From: DATKZS01 sp035527835 [NCBI: bacterium]
GTDB lineage: Bacteria > RBG-13-61-14
NCBI GenBank assembly: GCA_035527835.1
Contig: DATKZS010000191.1
Location: 1-16,654 of the forward strand
DNA: 16,654 nucleotides
Reading direction: 5' to 3'
This document shows, one piece after another, positions 7,705-14,347 of this stretch (positions are counted from its first letter, which is position 1; every line of letters begins with the position of its first letter). Position numbers and translations under genes: made by a program. The notes under the pieces are model-generated. The model saw nothing but the letters and a program-made list of their open reading frames with translations. It ran no database searches and was not told the origin of the DNA.

Positions 7705-9339
7705 TCACTCCCCTCCTCCGAGCAATTTGCTGAACGGGCCGGCGAGCACGTCTTTGAGCTCGCGGTTCGCGAACCACTGGTAGCGCCGGACTTCGAGGTC
7801 GCTCAAGGGGCGGGCGGCGGTGTCGGTGTTGACGTAGAGCCGCTCGCGTTTTTCCCGGGTATAGGCGGGCCAGGCCGGGAGGCTGGCGCCGTTGGGGTCG
7901 CCGGTCCGGGCGAAGTTGGCGAGGTAGTCCATCATCTGGTAGCCGAGCGGCGTTGCGCTGGCCACGATTTTCTTGGTCGCCAGGAGCTTGACCAGCTCGG
8001 TGTCCGGATTGAACGCGCCGAACACGAAGGGCACGTCAATCGCGTGCATCGCGCCCATTTTGTGAGGGAACCGGGTGTGGTCCCAGTCAAAGCGGTAGAG
8101 GTACACGGGGTTGTTGCCGGCCATGGCCTCGGCCATCATGAACTCCGGGGTATCGAAAACCATCTGGTTGCCGAAGGCGAAGGCCACGTCAATCGGCCGG
8201 CGGAAATCGCCGTAATCGTACATCGCCATGATGGCATCGTAGTTCGGACCGGTAAGCGCCTTCATCAGCCGGTTCACCGTTCCCCGCGTCCACAGCCCCA
8301 GGCCCGGCACCATCATGGTATAGCTGCGCAGCTCGTCGCGGGTGGTTCCGATGATCACCGGCACCTTCTGGTAGCGGCCCTCCTCGATCATCTTCACCGG
8401 CAGCTCCGGCAAAAACGACCCGTCAATCGTCGGGCTCCACGACACCCCGCCCTGCAGCAGGTCGTTGCCGCCCTTCTCGCTGAACGCGGCCATGGGCTTT
8501 TCGCGCAGGCAGGAGACAACGTCAGGCCCCGCGCAGCCCAGCTTTTCCGCGAGCGCGCGGCCCTTCTTATATCCTTCATCCTCCGTGGCCACGAGCCGGC
8601 ACGGGCCGCTCATGATCATGGCGCGGTGGAACAGCCCCTGCGCTTCCGGCGACACCAGGAGCGCGCACACGCTCATGCCGCCGGCCGACTGCCCGAAGAC
8701 CGTGACATTGCCCGGATCGCCGCCGAACGAAGCGATATTGTCGCGCACCCAGGTGAGCGCCCGCGCCTGGTCCATGATCCCGTAGTTGCCCGTGCTCCCC
8801 TTCGCGTCCTTGGCCGCCAGCTCCGGCAACGCCAGAAAACCCAGCGCGCCCAGCCGGTAATTCAGCGTCACCACCACCACGTCCTCCCGCGTGGCCAGGT
8901 GAGCCCCGTCGTAGATGTCAAAGCTCCCGGCCCCGCCCACGAAACCGCCGCCGTAAATCCACACCAGCACCGGGAACACGCCCGACTTGGCCGGACGCCA
9001 TACGTTCAAATACAGGCAGTCCTCCCCGTACGACCCGGCCTTGCCCCCGTTCAGGATGTCCTCCTCCTGCGGGCACGCCGGGCCGAACTCGAACGCCTCC
9101 GCCACCCCCTCGTGCGCCTCCGCCGGCTCCGGACGCGCCAGCCGGAGCTCGCCCACCGGCGGACGCGCGAACGGGATGCCCCGGTAAACGCACGCGCCAT
9201 AATCCGGCTCGCTCATCCCCTGGTACATCCCGTCTTGCGTGGGCGCCGGGACCGAACACACATCCACCGCCCGCGCGGCCCCGCCCATGGTCACCAGGAC
9301 CAGCGCCATCCCCAAAACCAGCAGCATTCTATTTTTCAA
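7705..9339 (-). CDS. Secreted type-B carboxylesterase
   Basis: A 544-aa alpha/beta-hydrolase expected to cleave carboxylic esters outside the cytoplasm. From the chosen start a signal peptide covers about residues 1-24 (MKNRMLLVLGMALVLVTMGG, ending ARA). Family landmarks: EDCLYLNVW at 106-114, the oxyanion-hole loop YGGGFVGGAG at 129-138, the nucleophile elbow FGQSAGG at 215-221 (Ser218), the acid in GTTRDEL (Asp335 or Glu336), and the His in MHAIDVPFVFG (His432). The elbow reads GQSAGG where GESAGG is most common; this substitution is seen in other active members. A longer frame reaches 9465, but GGGAGGAG lies six bases before TTG 9337-9339 and the signal peptide begins there, so TTG is preferred. 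It is first of a probable two-gene unit with the GH31 gene, which would suit removal of acyl groups from sugars. Confidence 0.92.
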   Translation of the reverse strand: MKNRMLLVLGMALVLVTMGGAARAVDVCSVPAPTQDGMYQGMSEPDYGACVYRGIPFARPPVGELRLARPEPAEAHEGVAEAFEFGPACPQEEDILNGGKAGSYGEDCLYLNVWRPAKSGVFPVLVWIYGGGFVGGAGSFDIYDGAHLATREDVVVVTLNYRLGALGFLALPELAAKDAKGSTGNYGIMDQARALTWVRDNIASFGGDPGNVTVFGQSAGGMSVCALLVSPEAQGLFHRAMIMSGPCRLVATEDEGYKKGRALAEKLGCAGPDVVSCLREKPMAAFSEKGGNDLLQGGVSWSPTIDGSFLPELPVKMIEEGRYQKVPVIIGTTRDELRSYTMMVPGLGLWTRGTVNRLMKALTGPNYDAIMAMYDYGDFRRPIDVAFAFGNQMVFDTPEFMMAEAMAGNNPVYLYRFDWDHTRFPHKMGAMHAIDVPFVFGAFNPDTELVKLLATKKIVASATPLGYQMMDYLANFARTGDPNGASLPAWPAYTREKRERLYVNTDTAARPLSDLEVRRYQWFANRELKDVLAGPFSKLLGGGE

Positions 9340-9345
9340 TAAATT

Positions 9346-9353
9346 CTCCTCCC
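9346..9353 (-). promoter_or_regulatory. Strong Shine-Dalgarno for the carboxylesterase TTG start
   Basis: On the minus strand GGGAGGAG ends six bases before TTG 9337-9339. The next ATG (9325-9327) would be 18 bases away, too far, so this site decides the start. Confidence 0.75.
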
Positions 9354-9377
9354 ACATTTCCACGGATACTTTTCTAC

Positions 9378-9587
9378 ACCCCGCAAGGGGTTGGAACATG
9401 AGCAGCCGTAGGTGCAACCTACGGGACAGCGCCCCTATGATTATCAACCCTGAAGATGTTGACAAAAGCGCCGGCGAGGTGCGACCCCTTCAGGGTCGGG
9501 ATGGCGTCTCGCTCTTTTCCGGGGGTTTCACCTCCCGGCTACTCACGTCATTCCCCTTCGGGGAAATATTGGGGACATCAATGCCCC
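9378..9587. repeat. Chain of small hairpins in the divergent 9340-9728 gap
   Basis: This 389-bp gap contains no gene I can support. It contains at least six adjacent inverted repeats: ACCCC-GCAA-GGGGT (9378-9391), CCGTAGGT/ACCTACGG (9406-9424, 8-bp stem), CGACCC/GGGTCG (9482-9498), CCGGGGG/CTCCCGG with a bulge (9519-9538), TTCCCC-TTC-GGGGAA (9551-9565) and a bulged GGGG..CAT/ATG..CCCC (9571-9587). The regular spacing and short tetra/penta-loops point to a modular intergenic repeat or a structured RNA rather than random GC-rich DNA. Similar modules occur many times in some environmental genomes. The promoters for the two divergent genes must also lie in this gap. Confidence 0.65.
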
Positions 9588-9671
9588 GTCATTATTTTTT
9601 TTCCCCGACCGGCTGCCTTTTCATTCACCGCCGCGTTCCAGTATACAAGAAATGATACGTAAAGCAATCTC

Positions 9672-9701
9672 TTGAACTTCCCGGCTCCGCCATGATATGC
9701 T
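9672..9701 (+). promoter_or_regulatory. Possible weak sigma-70 promoter for the M28-like gene
   Basis: TTGAAC at 9672-9677 and TATGCT at 9696-9701 are 18 bp apart, each matching the consensus in four of six positions. They lie 28 bp before the start codon, a plausible distance, but both boxes are weak. Confidence 0.25.
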
Positions 9702-9728
9702 CACAAAGCACTAAGCAGGAGGAAAAAG

Positions 9729-11339
9729 ATGTCACAGACAAGAATGAGACGATCAAGGGCCAGGGGCGGGGAGCTGACCTGGGTCACGGCGCTTTTCCTG
9801 GTATTGCTGACCGCCGCGCTCATGGGCGCCCGGCCGGAATTTCCCGCGCCGCCTCCCGGCGAGTATAACTTCCACCCGTCCCCCAAGCAGCTCGCGTCCA
9901 ACCAGGAGATTCTGGGCTGGATCAAGGACATCTGCGCCTTCGGCAACCGCCGGCCCGGCACCCAGGCCGACCGCGACACCGCGAATTACATCCTGCAAAA
10001 GTTCAAGGAGTTCGGTCTTCAGGACGCGCACCTCGAGCCCGTCCCGGTCCCGCTCTGGACCGCGACCAAGTGGTCGCTCACCGTGAACGGCAAGGACGCG
10101 CCCTGCTTCTACATCAATCATTCTTATTGGACCGGGAAGCACGAGGGCTTCACCGCGGGCGCGGCGGGCATCCAAGCCGAGATGGTGTACGTGGGCGACG
10201 GGACCGACAAGGAATTCAAAAAGGTTGACGTCAAGGGCAAGATCGTGCTCGCCGACGTTCGCTTCTCGAACCTGTCGCAGAAGGACTTCCTCCGCGTCGC
10301 CTATTTCGGCTATGACCCTGAATACACGGTGCCCGACGACTGGACCCAGGCCGACCCCTACTCCGCCAACAACTTCCCCGGCAACTTTCAGCGCGCCATT
10401 GACAAGGGCGCCGTGGGCTTCGTCGGCATCCTGGTGGACTACTACGACACCAACCAGTACTACAACGAGCTGTACGTGGAGAAGCCATACCAGTGGCCCA
10501 TCCCCGGCCTGTGGCTCTCCCGCTCCGACGGCGCGAAGCTAAAGGCCTCGCTCAAGGCGGACGCGCCCAACCAGGCGCACCTGGTGCTCGACGGGACCGT
10601 GGTCGCGGCCGAGGGACAGAACGTGATCGGCTACCTGCCCGGCAAGTCCAGCGACGTCGTGATGGTCCACTCCCACCACGACGCGCCGTGGGCGAGCGCG
10701 GTCGAGGACGCCTCCGGCGCGGCCGAGGTCCTGGCCCTGGCCCAGTACTTCGGGTCACTGCCGCCGGAGACCCGCGAGAAGACCCTCATGTTCGCCACCA
10801 TGGACACCCACTTCTCCATGTACCAGGCCCACCTCCAGGAGATCGCCCGCATCCGCCACCAAAAAATGAACGTCATTCTGGACGTCTGCATCGAGCACAT
10901 CGCCAAGGAGGCCCAGATCAAGGACGGAAAGCTCGTCATGACCGGCCAAATCGAGCCGCGCGGCATCTTCGTCACCGAAAACCCCTACCTCCTCTCCATC
11001 ACCGAACAGGCCATCGTCCGCAACAACCTCGAACGCATCGTCCTCCTCCCGACCTACACCATCCTCGGCGTGGTCAGCGACGCCGGGGACTTCAATAGAA
11101 ACGGCTTCACCATCATCAGCTACATCAGCCCGCCCGTGTACATCTACGGACCCGAGGACACCATTGACATGATCGCCGTGGACCAGCTCAACCCCGTGGC
11201 CACCGCCTTCGCCGACATCATCGAATCCGTGAACCAGACCCCCTCCAAGACCGTGCAGAAAAAATCCTGGATCCCCAAGCACCGCTTCCACTACCTCTCC
11301 GCGGCGTTAGGGTATATTAAGGACATGATCAAGGAGTGA
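9729..11339 (+). CDS. M28-like peptidase family protein with PA domain and altered active-site motifs
   Basis: A 536-aa protein with an N-terminal hydrophobic segment (about 17-33) after a basic start, so secreted or membrane-anchored. The region at about 60-115 resembles the N-terminal lid of M28 zinc aminopeptidases. A PA-like insertion follows (about 140-290, with VKGKIVLADVR and AIDKGAVGFVGI), then the M28 core (about 297-500). HSHHDAP at 314-320 keeps the H-x-D metal motif. However, the bridging-Asp block reads VEDASG (usually N-D-N-A-S-G), the catalytic Glu-Glu position reads FATMDT (Asp359-Thr360), and the last His position reads SDAGDF (Ala452). The Asp of NVILDVC (385) is kept. Peptidase activity is therefore doubtful; it may bind or hydrolyse something else. 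AGGAGG at 9717-9722 fixes the ATG. It stands alone, bounded by repeat-rich gaps. Confidence 0.85.
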   Translation: MSQTRMRRSRARGGELTWVTALFLVLLTAALMGARPEFPAPPPGEYNFHPSPKQLASNQEILGWIKDICAFGNRRPGTQADRDTANYILQKFKEFGLQDAHLEPVPVPLWTATKWSLTVNGKDAPCFYINHSYWTGKHEGFTAGAAGIQAEMVYVGDGTDKEFKKVDVKGKIVLADVRFSNLSQKDFLRVAYFGYDPEYTVPDDWTQADPYSANNFPGNFQRAIDKGAVGFVGILVDYYDTNQYYNELYVEKPYQWPIPGLWLSRSDGAKLKASLKADAPNQAHLVLDGTVVAAEGQNVIGYLPGKSSDVVMVHSHHDAPWASAVEDASGAAEVLALAQYFGSLPPETREKTLMFATMDTHFSMYQAHLQEIARIRHQKMNVILDVCIEHIAKEAQIKDGKLVMTGQIEPRGIFVTENPYLLSITEQAIVRNNLERIVLLPTYTILGVVSDAGDFNRNGFTIISYISPPVYIYGPEDTIDMIAVDQLNPVATAFADIIESVNQTPSKTVQKKSWIPKHRFHYLSAALGYIKDMIKE

Positions 11340-11381
11340 TTTTCGGAAAAGGTTATTATCGCCGGAAGTAAAAACATTTTC

Positions 11382-11464
11382 GTCCCGGAGGGACATCTCG
11401 ATATTAGCCCCGGAATTTATTCCGGGAAAACCCGGTACCGATTACGACCAAGTCCCGGAGGGAC
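11382..11464. repeat. Modular repeat with GTCCCGGAGGGAC hairpins
   Basis: The hairpin GTCCC-GGA-GGGAC occurs twice in direct orientation (11382-11394 and 11452-11464). Between them are CCCGGAAT-TT-ATTCCGGG (11409-11426) and the palindrome CGGTACCG (11433-11440). This is the first part of the 319-bp gap 11340-11658, which also holds a larger palindrome, a tandem repeat and a possible gene remnant. The module resembles repeats scattered through intergenic DNA of several environmental phyla. It might act on the 3' end of the upstream transcript. Confidence 0.65.
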
Positions 11465-11485
11465 CACCGAAATCGCGGATTGCGG

Positions 11486-11533
11486 GGTCTCGACATTAGA
11501 CATTTGATGCAAGAAATGTCTAATGTCGAGACC
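11486..11533. repeat. Perfect palindrome with 20-bp arms (REP/REPIN-like)
   Basis: GGTCTCGACATTAGACATTT at 11486-11505 is matched exactly by its reverse complement at 11514-11533, with an 8-base loop. The right side continues as CTGACCCC. A further copy of 27 bp of this arm lies at 16457-16483, showing that it is dispersed. The architecture resembles palindromes mobilised by REP-associated tyrosine (Y1) transposases; no such transposase gene is in the window. Confidence 0.85.
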
Positions 11534-11566
11534 TGACCCCCAGTCTGCCCTGACCCCCAGTCTGCC
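11533..11566. repeat. Two perfect tandem copies of a 17-bp unit
   Basis: CTGACCCCCAGTCTGCC occurs at 11533-11549 and again at 11550-11566, directly abutting and partly overlapping the right end of the palindrome. It may record slippage or an insertion boundary. Confidence 0.8.
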
Positions 11567-11638
11567 CCCGTCGACATCAACTGGATTGATGATCTGAAGA
11601 CCGAGGGCGTAACCTTTTCATTTGAGTTTAATCGGTAA
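11537..11638 (+). pseudogene. Possible 3' remnant of a disrupted gene
   Basis: A frame open from 11537 ends at TAA 11636-11638 and, from 11570 on, reads VDINWIDDLKTEGVTFSFEFNR, which looks like a natural protein C-terminus (balanced, beta-strand-like, unlike the repeat DNA before it). There is no start codon or Shine-Dalgarno, and the reading begins immediately after the palindrome and tandem repeat. It could be the tail of a gene lost when the repeat arrived. The stretch is short and chance coding is quite possible. Confidence 0.25.
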
Positions 11639-11658
11639 CACTAAAGGAGGACTATTCA

Positions 11659-12312
11659 ATGAGCAATACCGATGGCTCCCCTCGACCAATGGTTAAGGGT
11701 ATAGGCTTTCTAGGTCTTTTCCGTTTCATGAAGATCCAGGAGGGCGGCGAGGAGATTTTAAGAAATGTGGTGGATGCTCTTGCTCCTCCGGCTTCGGACC
11801 TGCTCGGGCGAAAGGTGATAGCGATCAATGAGTATCCGTACACGGTTTTCATTGAACTCCTGAAGACCATGGACAAGGTGATGGGCTTTGGCGATCTCGC
11901 GCTTTGCAAGGACATCGGCGAGTTCGCGGCCAATCGCGATTACAGGTCCTTCTTCGGTCCGGACAAGGGCAAGCTCTTGCCCAAGGACCTCTTTCGCGAC
12001 TGCGGAGTTTACTGGAAGAGCTACTACGTTAACTCCGGCTACATGAAGACCATCGACTCGTCCGAGGACAACACCATCGTTCGCATCCTTGATTTTCCAA
12101 CAATGCACCCGGCCCACTGCCGACTGATGGAGGGCTGGATGGCTCAGGCCATGATCAACGCCGGCGCGGTTTGGCACGAGTATTACGAGCGGGCCTGCAC
12201 TTCGCGCGGCGACGACTATCATGAATACTGGGGTAGGTGGACCCAGGCCGAGGAAGCCGTCGCCAAAGCTATGAAGGAGAAGAAGATCAGTAGATATATA
12301 ATGACTGGTTGA
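11659..12312 (+). CDS. Uncharacterised protein, possibly V4R/heme-NO-binding-like fold
   Basis: A 217-aa soluble protein without signal peptide or membrane segment. The arrangement at about 30-170 (an N-terminal helical part, YPYTVFIELLKTMDKVMG at 59-76, GDLALCKDIGEFAANRDYR at 78-96, then FPTMHPAHCRLMEGWMAQAM at about 146-165) recalls small sensor-like proteins related to V4R/heme-NO-binding domains and the myxobacterial TIGR02265/DUF2378 group. This is a resemblance of pattern, not a firm assignment. His150, His153 and Cys154 in HPAHC are possible ligands. The C-terminal tail is charged and helical. AAGGAGG at 11644-11650, eight bases before the ATG, gives strong translation initiation. The gene stands alone after the repeat-rich gap and converges with the efflux genes. 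Confidence 0.75.
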   Translation: MSNTDGSPRPMVKGIGFLGLFRFMKIQEGGEEILRNVVDALAPPASDLLGRKVIAINEYPYTVFIELLKTMDKVMGFGDLALCKDIGEFAANRDYRSFFGPDKGKLLPKDLFRDCGVYWKSYYVNSGYMKTIDSSEDNTIVRILDFPTMHPAHCRLMEGWMAQAMINAGAVWHEYYERACTSRGDDYHEYWGRWTQAEEAVAKAMKEKKISRYIMTG

Positions 12313-12444
12313 TCTGTTCCTCGATAATTCTGGAGCGTGAGTTAAATCCGGGGACATCCATGATAAGTTTTGTTGAGGGGTGACACTATTGGGGCTTACA
12401 CTCCAGGCTGGAAATTCCCATGCTCCCCGCTTCTTTTCATGATT

Positions 12445-14010
12445 TCAATGCATACCCCCCGGCGCTCCTCCTTTGACGGGGCGGAAGAGGAGGACGAGGG
12501 GGACGACGCAAAGGGTGAAGAGGAACATGACGAAGAAGGTGTCGTTGAACGCCATCATCATTGACTGGCGGATGATCTGTCCGTAGAGCCCTCCGGTGGC
12601 GGCGATGGATGAGAACGCCGGCGGGATGCCGCGCGAGAAGAGGTAGTGGGAATAGGTCGAGAGCGCGGCGCTGACCTGGGGGCTGGTCAAGTCGAGGCGC
12701 TCGATCATGCGGAGTTGGTGCTCCTGGGCGTGCTGGGAGAGCAGGGTGGAGCTGAAGGCCACCCCGATGCTGGCGCCGATGTTGCGGACGAGGTTGAAGA
12801 TGCCGGTGGCGTTTCCCATCTGTTCCTTGGGAATGCCGGCGACGGCCAGGGTGGTCAGCGGCACGAAGAAAAAGGCCATGCCGATGCCCTGGATCACGCG
12901 CGGCATGATGACGGCGTGGAAGTCGGCGAAGAGGTTGAAGTGGGCCATCAGGAAAATGGAGAGCGCGGAGATGGACAGTCCGATCATGAGGATCGGCCGG
13001 GCGAATCCGCGCTGGGCCAGGACGCCGGAGATCGGCAGGAACAGCAATGTGGCCGCGCCTCCCGGCCCCAGCACCAGTCCGGCCTGGAAGGCGGTGTAGC
13101 CCATCAGCTTTTGCAGGTACAGCGGCAACAGCACGATGCTGGAGAAGAAGGCGAAGAAGGTGAGGAACATGAGCAGGTTGCCGGTGGCGAATGACCGGTC
13201 CTTGAACGCCCGCAGGTTGACCACCGGCTCGTCGGTCATGTACAGCTCCCACCAGATCAGGAAAATGAGCCCGGCCGCCGCCAGCACGGCGAAGAAGATG
13301 ATGAACCGCGACGCGAACCAGTCCTCCTGGTTGCCCTTGTCCAGGATGAGCTGGAGCGAGCCGATGCCCACGGCCAGAAGCCCCATCCCGATGGCGTCAA
13401 TCTTGGTCCGCGCCGCCTTGAGGTACGGAGGGTCCGTGACCACGGCGGCGATGGCGAGGATGGAGATGACGCCGACGGGGACGTTGACGTAGAAGATCCA
13501 GCGCCAGGTGAGGTGGTCGGTGATGTAGCCGCCGAGCAGCGGCCCGAAGATGGGGGCGGTGACCACGCCCATGCCGTAAAAGGCCATGGCGGTGCCGCGC
13601 TGCTTCATGGGGAAGCTTTCGAGCAGGATGGCCTGGCTCATCGGCTGCATCGCGCCTCCCATGAACCCCTGCATGACGCGGCAGAAGATCAGGAACATGA
13701 GCGACGGCGCGGACCCGCATAAAAAGCTGAAGAAGGTGAACCCGGCCACGCAGGTCATGATGAAGCGCTTGCGGCCGAAGGTCCGGGCCAGCCACCCGGT
13801 CATGGGCAGGATGATGGCGTTGGCCACCAGGTACGAGGTCAGGACCCAGGTGACCTCCTCCAGACCCGCCGACAGGCTCCCCTGGATGTGCGTGAGAGAA
13901 ACGTTGGCCACCGACGTATCGAGGATCTCCATGAACGTCGGCGTCATCACCGTGACGGCCACGAGCCATTTGTTGGGGGCCACGTATTCCTGGCTGGGGG
14001 GTGAGCTCAT
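12445..14010 (-). CDS. emrB: EmrB/QacA-type (DHA2) major facilitator drug exporter
   Basis: A 521-aa inner-membrane protein, the usual length for the 14-helix DHA2 group, expected to export drugs or other amphipathic compounds by proton antiport. Helix 1 carries the family motif LDTSVANVSL (30-39). The loop between helices 2 and 3 has motif A as GWLARTFGRKRF (72-83). The antiporter motif-C region reads GVVTAPIFGPLLGGY in helix 5. With the membrane-fusion protein encoded upstream on the same strand it forms an EmrAB-like pair; an outer-membrane TolC partner is not in the window. Only a weak GGAAG, about ten bases before the ATG, serves as ribosome site. The 337-bp gap between the two genes, which holds nested inverted repeats, is unusual for an emrAB unit and could affect how much exporter is made. 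Confidence 0.93.
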   Translation of the reverse strand: MSSPPSQEYVAPNKWLVAVTVMTPTFMEILDTSVANVSLTHIQGSLSAGLEEVTWVLTSYLVANAIILPMTGWLARTFGRKRFIMTCVAGFTFFSFLCGSAPSLMFLIFCRVMQGFMGGAMQPMSQAILLESFPMKQRGTAMAFYGMGVVTAPIFGPLLGGYITDHLTWRWIFYVNVPVGVISILAIAAVVTDPPYLKAARTKIDAIGMGLLAVGIGSLQLILDKGNQEDWFASRFIIFFAVLAAAGLIFLIWWELYMTDEPVVNLRAFKDRSFATGNLLMFLTFFAFFSSIVLLPLYLQKLMGYTAFQAGLVLGPGGAATLLFLPISGVLAQRGFARPILMIGLSISALSIFLMAHFNLFADFHAVIMPRVIQGIGMAFFFVPLTTLAVAGIPKEQMGNATGIFNLVRNIGASIGVAFSSTLLSQHAQEHQLRMIERLDLTSPQVSAALSTYSHYLFSRGIPPAFSSIAATGGLYGQIIRQSMMMAFNDTFFVMFLFTLCVVPLVLLFRPVKGGAPGGMH

Positions 14011-14077
14011 TTAAAGTATGCTTCCGTGTTATTAATACAAGCCGCTATTGCAGCGGGGAACAAGACCATCGGCCAGA

Positions 14078-14335
14078 TGATTTCGCACAGAGGCACAGAG
14101 AACCCAACGCGGCTCAAGGCCGCAACCAAAGAGTTTATTAACAAGGATATTCACGATGTCAAGGATAAGATTTTCTTATCCTGAATATCCTGTATATCCT
14201 TGTTCATTCATTCTTTCAGCCGGTTGCGCATGATTTCGCTAAAAGCGCAAAGAAATTTATACATCTTGCATGTTAGTAGTACAGAGTTAATACTGATTTT
14301 ATTCTCTGTGTTCTCTGTGCCTCCGTGCGAAATCA
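14078..14335. repeat. Outer inverted repeat of GCACAGAG units between emrA and emrB
   Basis: The left arm 14078-14103 (TGATTTCGCACAGAGGCACA...) matches the reverse complement of the right arm 14310-14335 in 25 of 26 bases. Inside each arm a CACAGAG-like unit repeats with a period of about 8 bp. Just inside the left arm is a small hairpin GCGGC-TCAAG-GCCGC (14109-14123), and further in a second large dyad. The 337-bp gap 14011-14347 holds no gene I can support and is largely taken up by these structures. Confidence 0.85.
14140..14204. repeat. Inner inverted repeat of AGGATA units, nested in the outer one
   Basis: The 31-base arms 14140-14170 and 14174-14204 surround a 3-base loop (TTT). They pair along most of their length, perfectly for the outer ten bases and the inner nine or so. 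The right arm read on the minus strand repeats CAGGATA-like units every 9-10 bp. It should form a strong hairpin in the emrA-emrB transcript. A T-run long enough for an intrinsic terminator is not apparent on the minus strand after it. Confidence 0.8.
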
Positions 14336-14347
14336 CTCCCGCCGCCG

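Noticed and set aside
8044-9342. 432-codon plus-strand open frame opposite the carboxylesterase gene
   Set aside because: Its composition is dominated by Arg, His and Pro, as expected for an antisense reading of a GC-rich gene, while the minus strand carries all carboxylesterase motifs.
9340-9465. Longer N-terminal form of the carboxylesterase starting at 9465
   Set aside because: The extra 42 residues run into the hairpin-rich gap, have no ribosome site and would bury the signal peptide.
9378-9587. CRISPR array
   Set aside because: The inverted repeats differ from one another and there are no identical direct repeats with uniform spacers.
12313-12444. Possible mobile-element end (CCGGGGACATCCATG...) between the 217-aa gene and emrB
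   Set aside because: It vaguely resembles ends of repeat-associated elements, but I found no matching second copy or inverted arm in the window.
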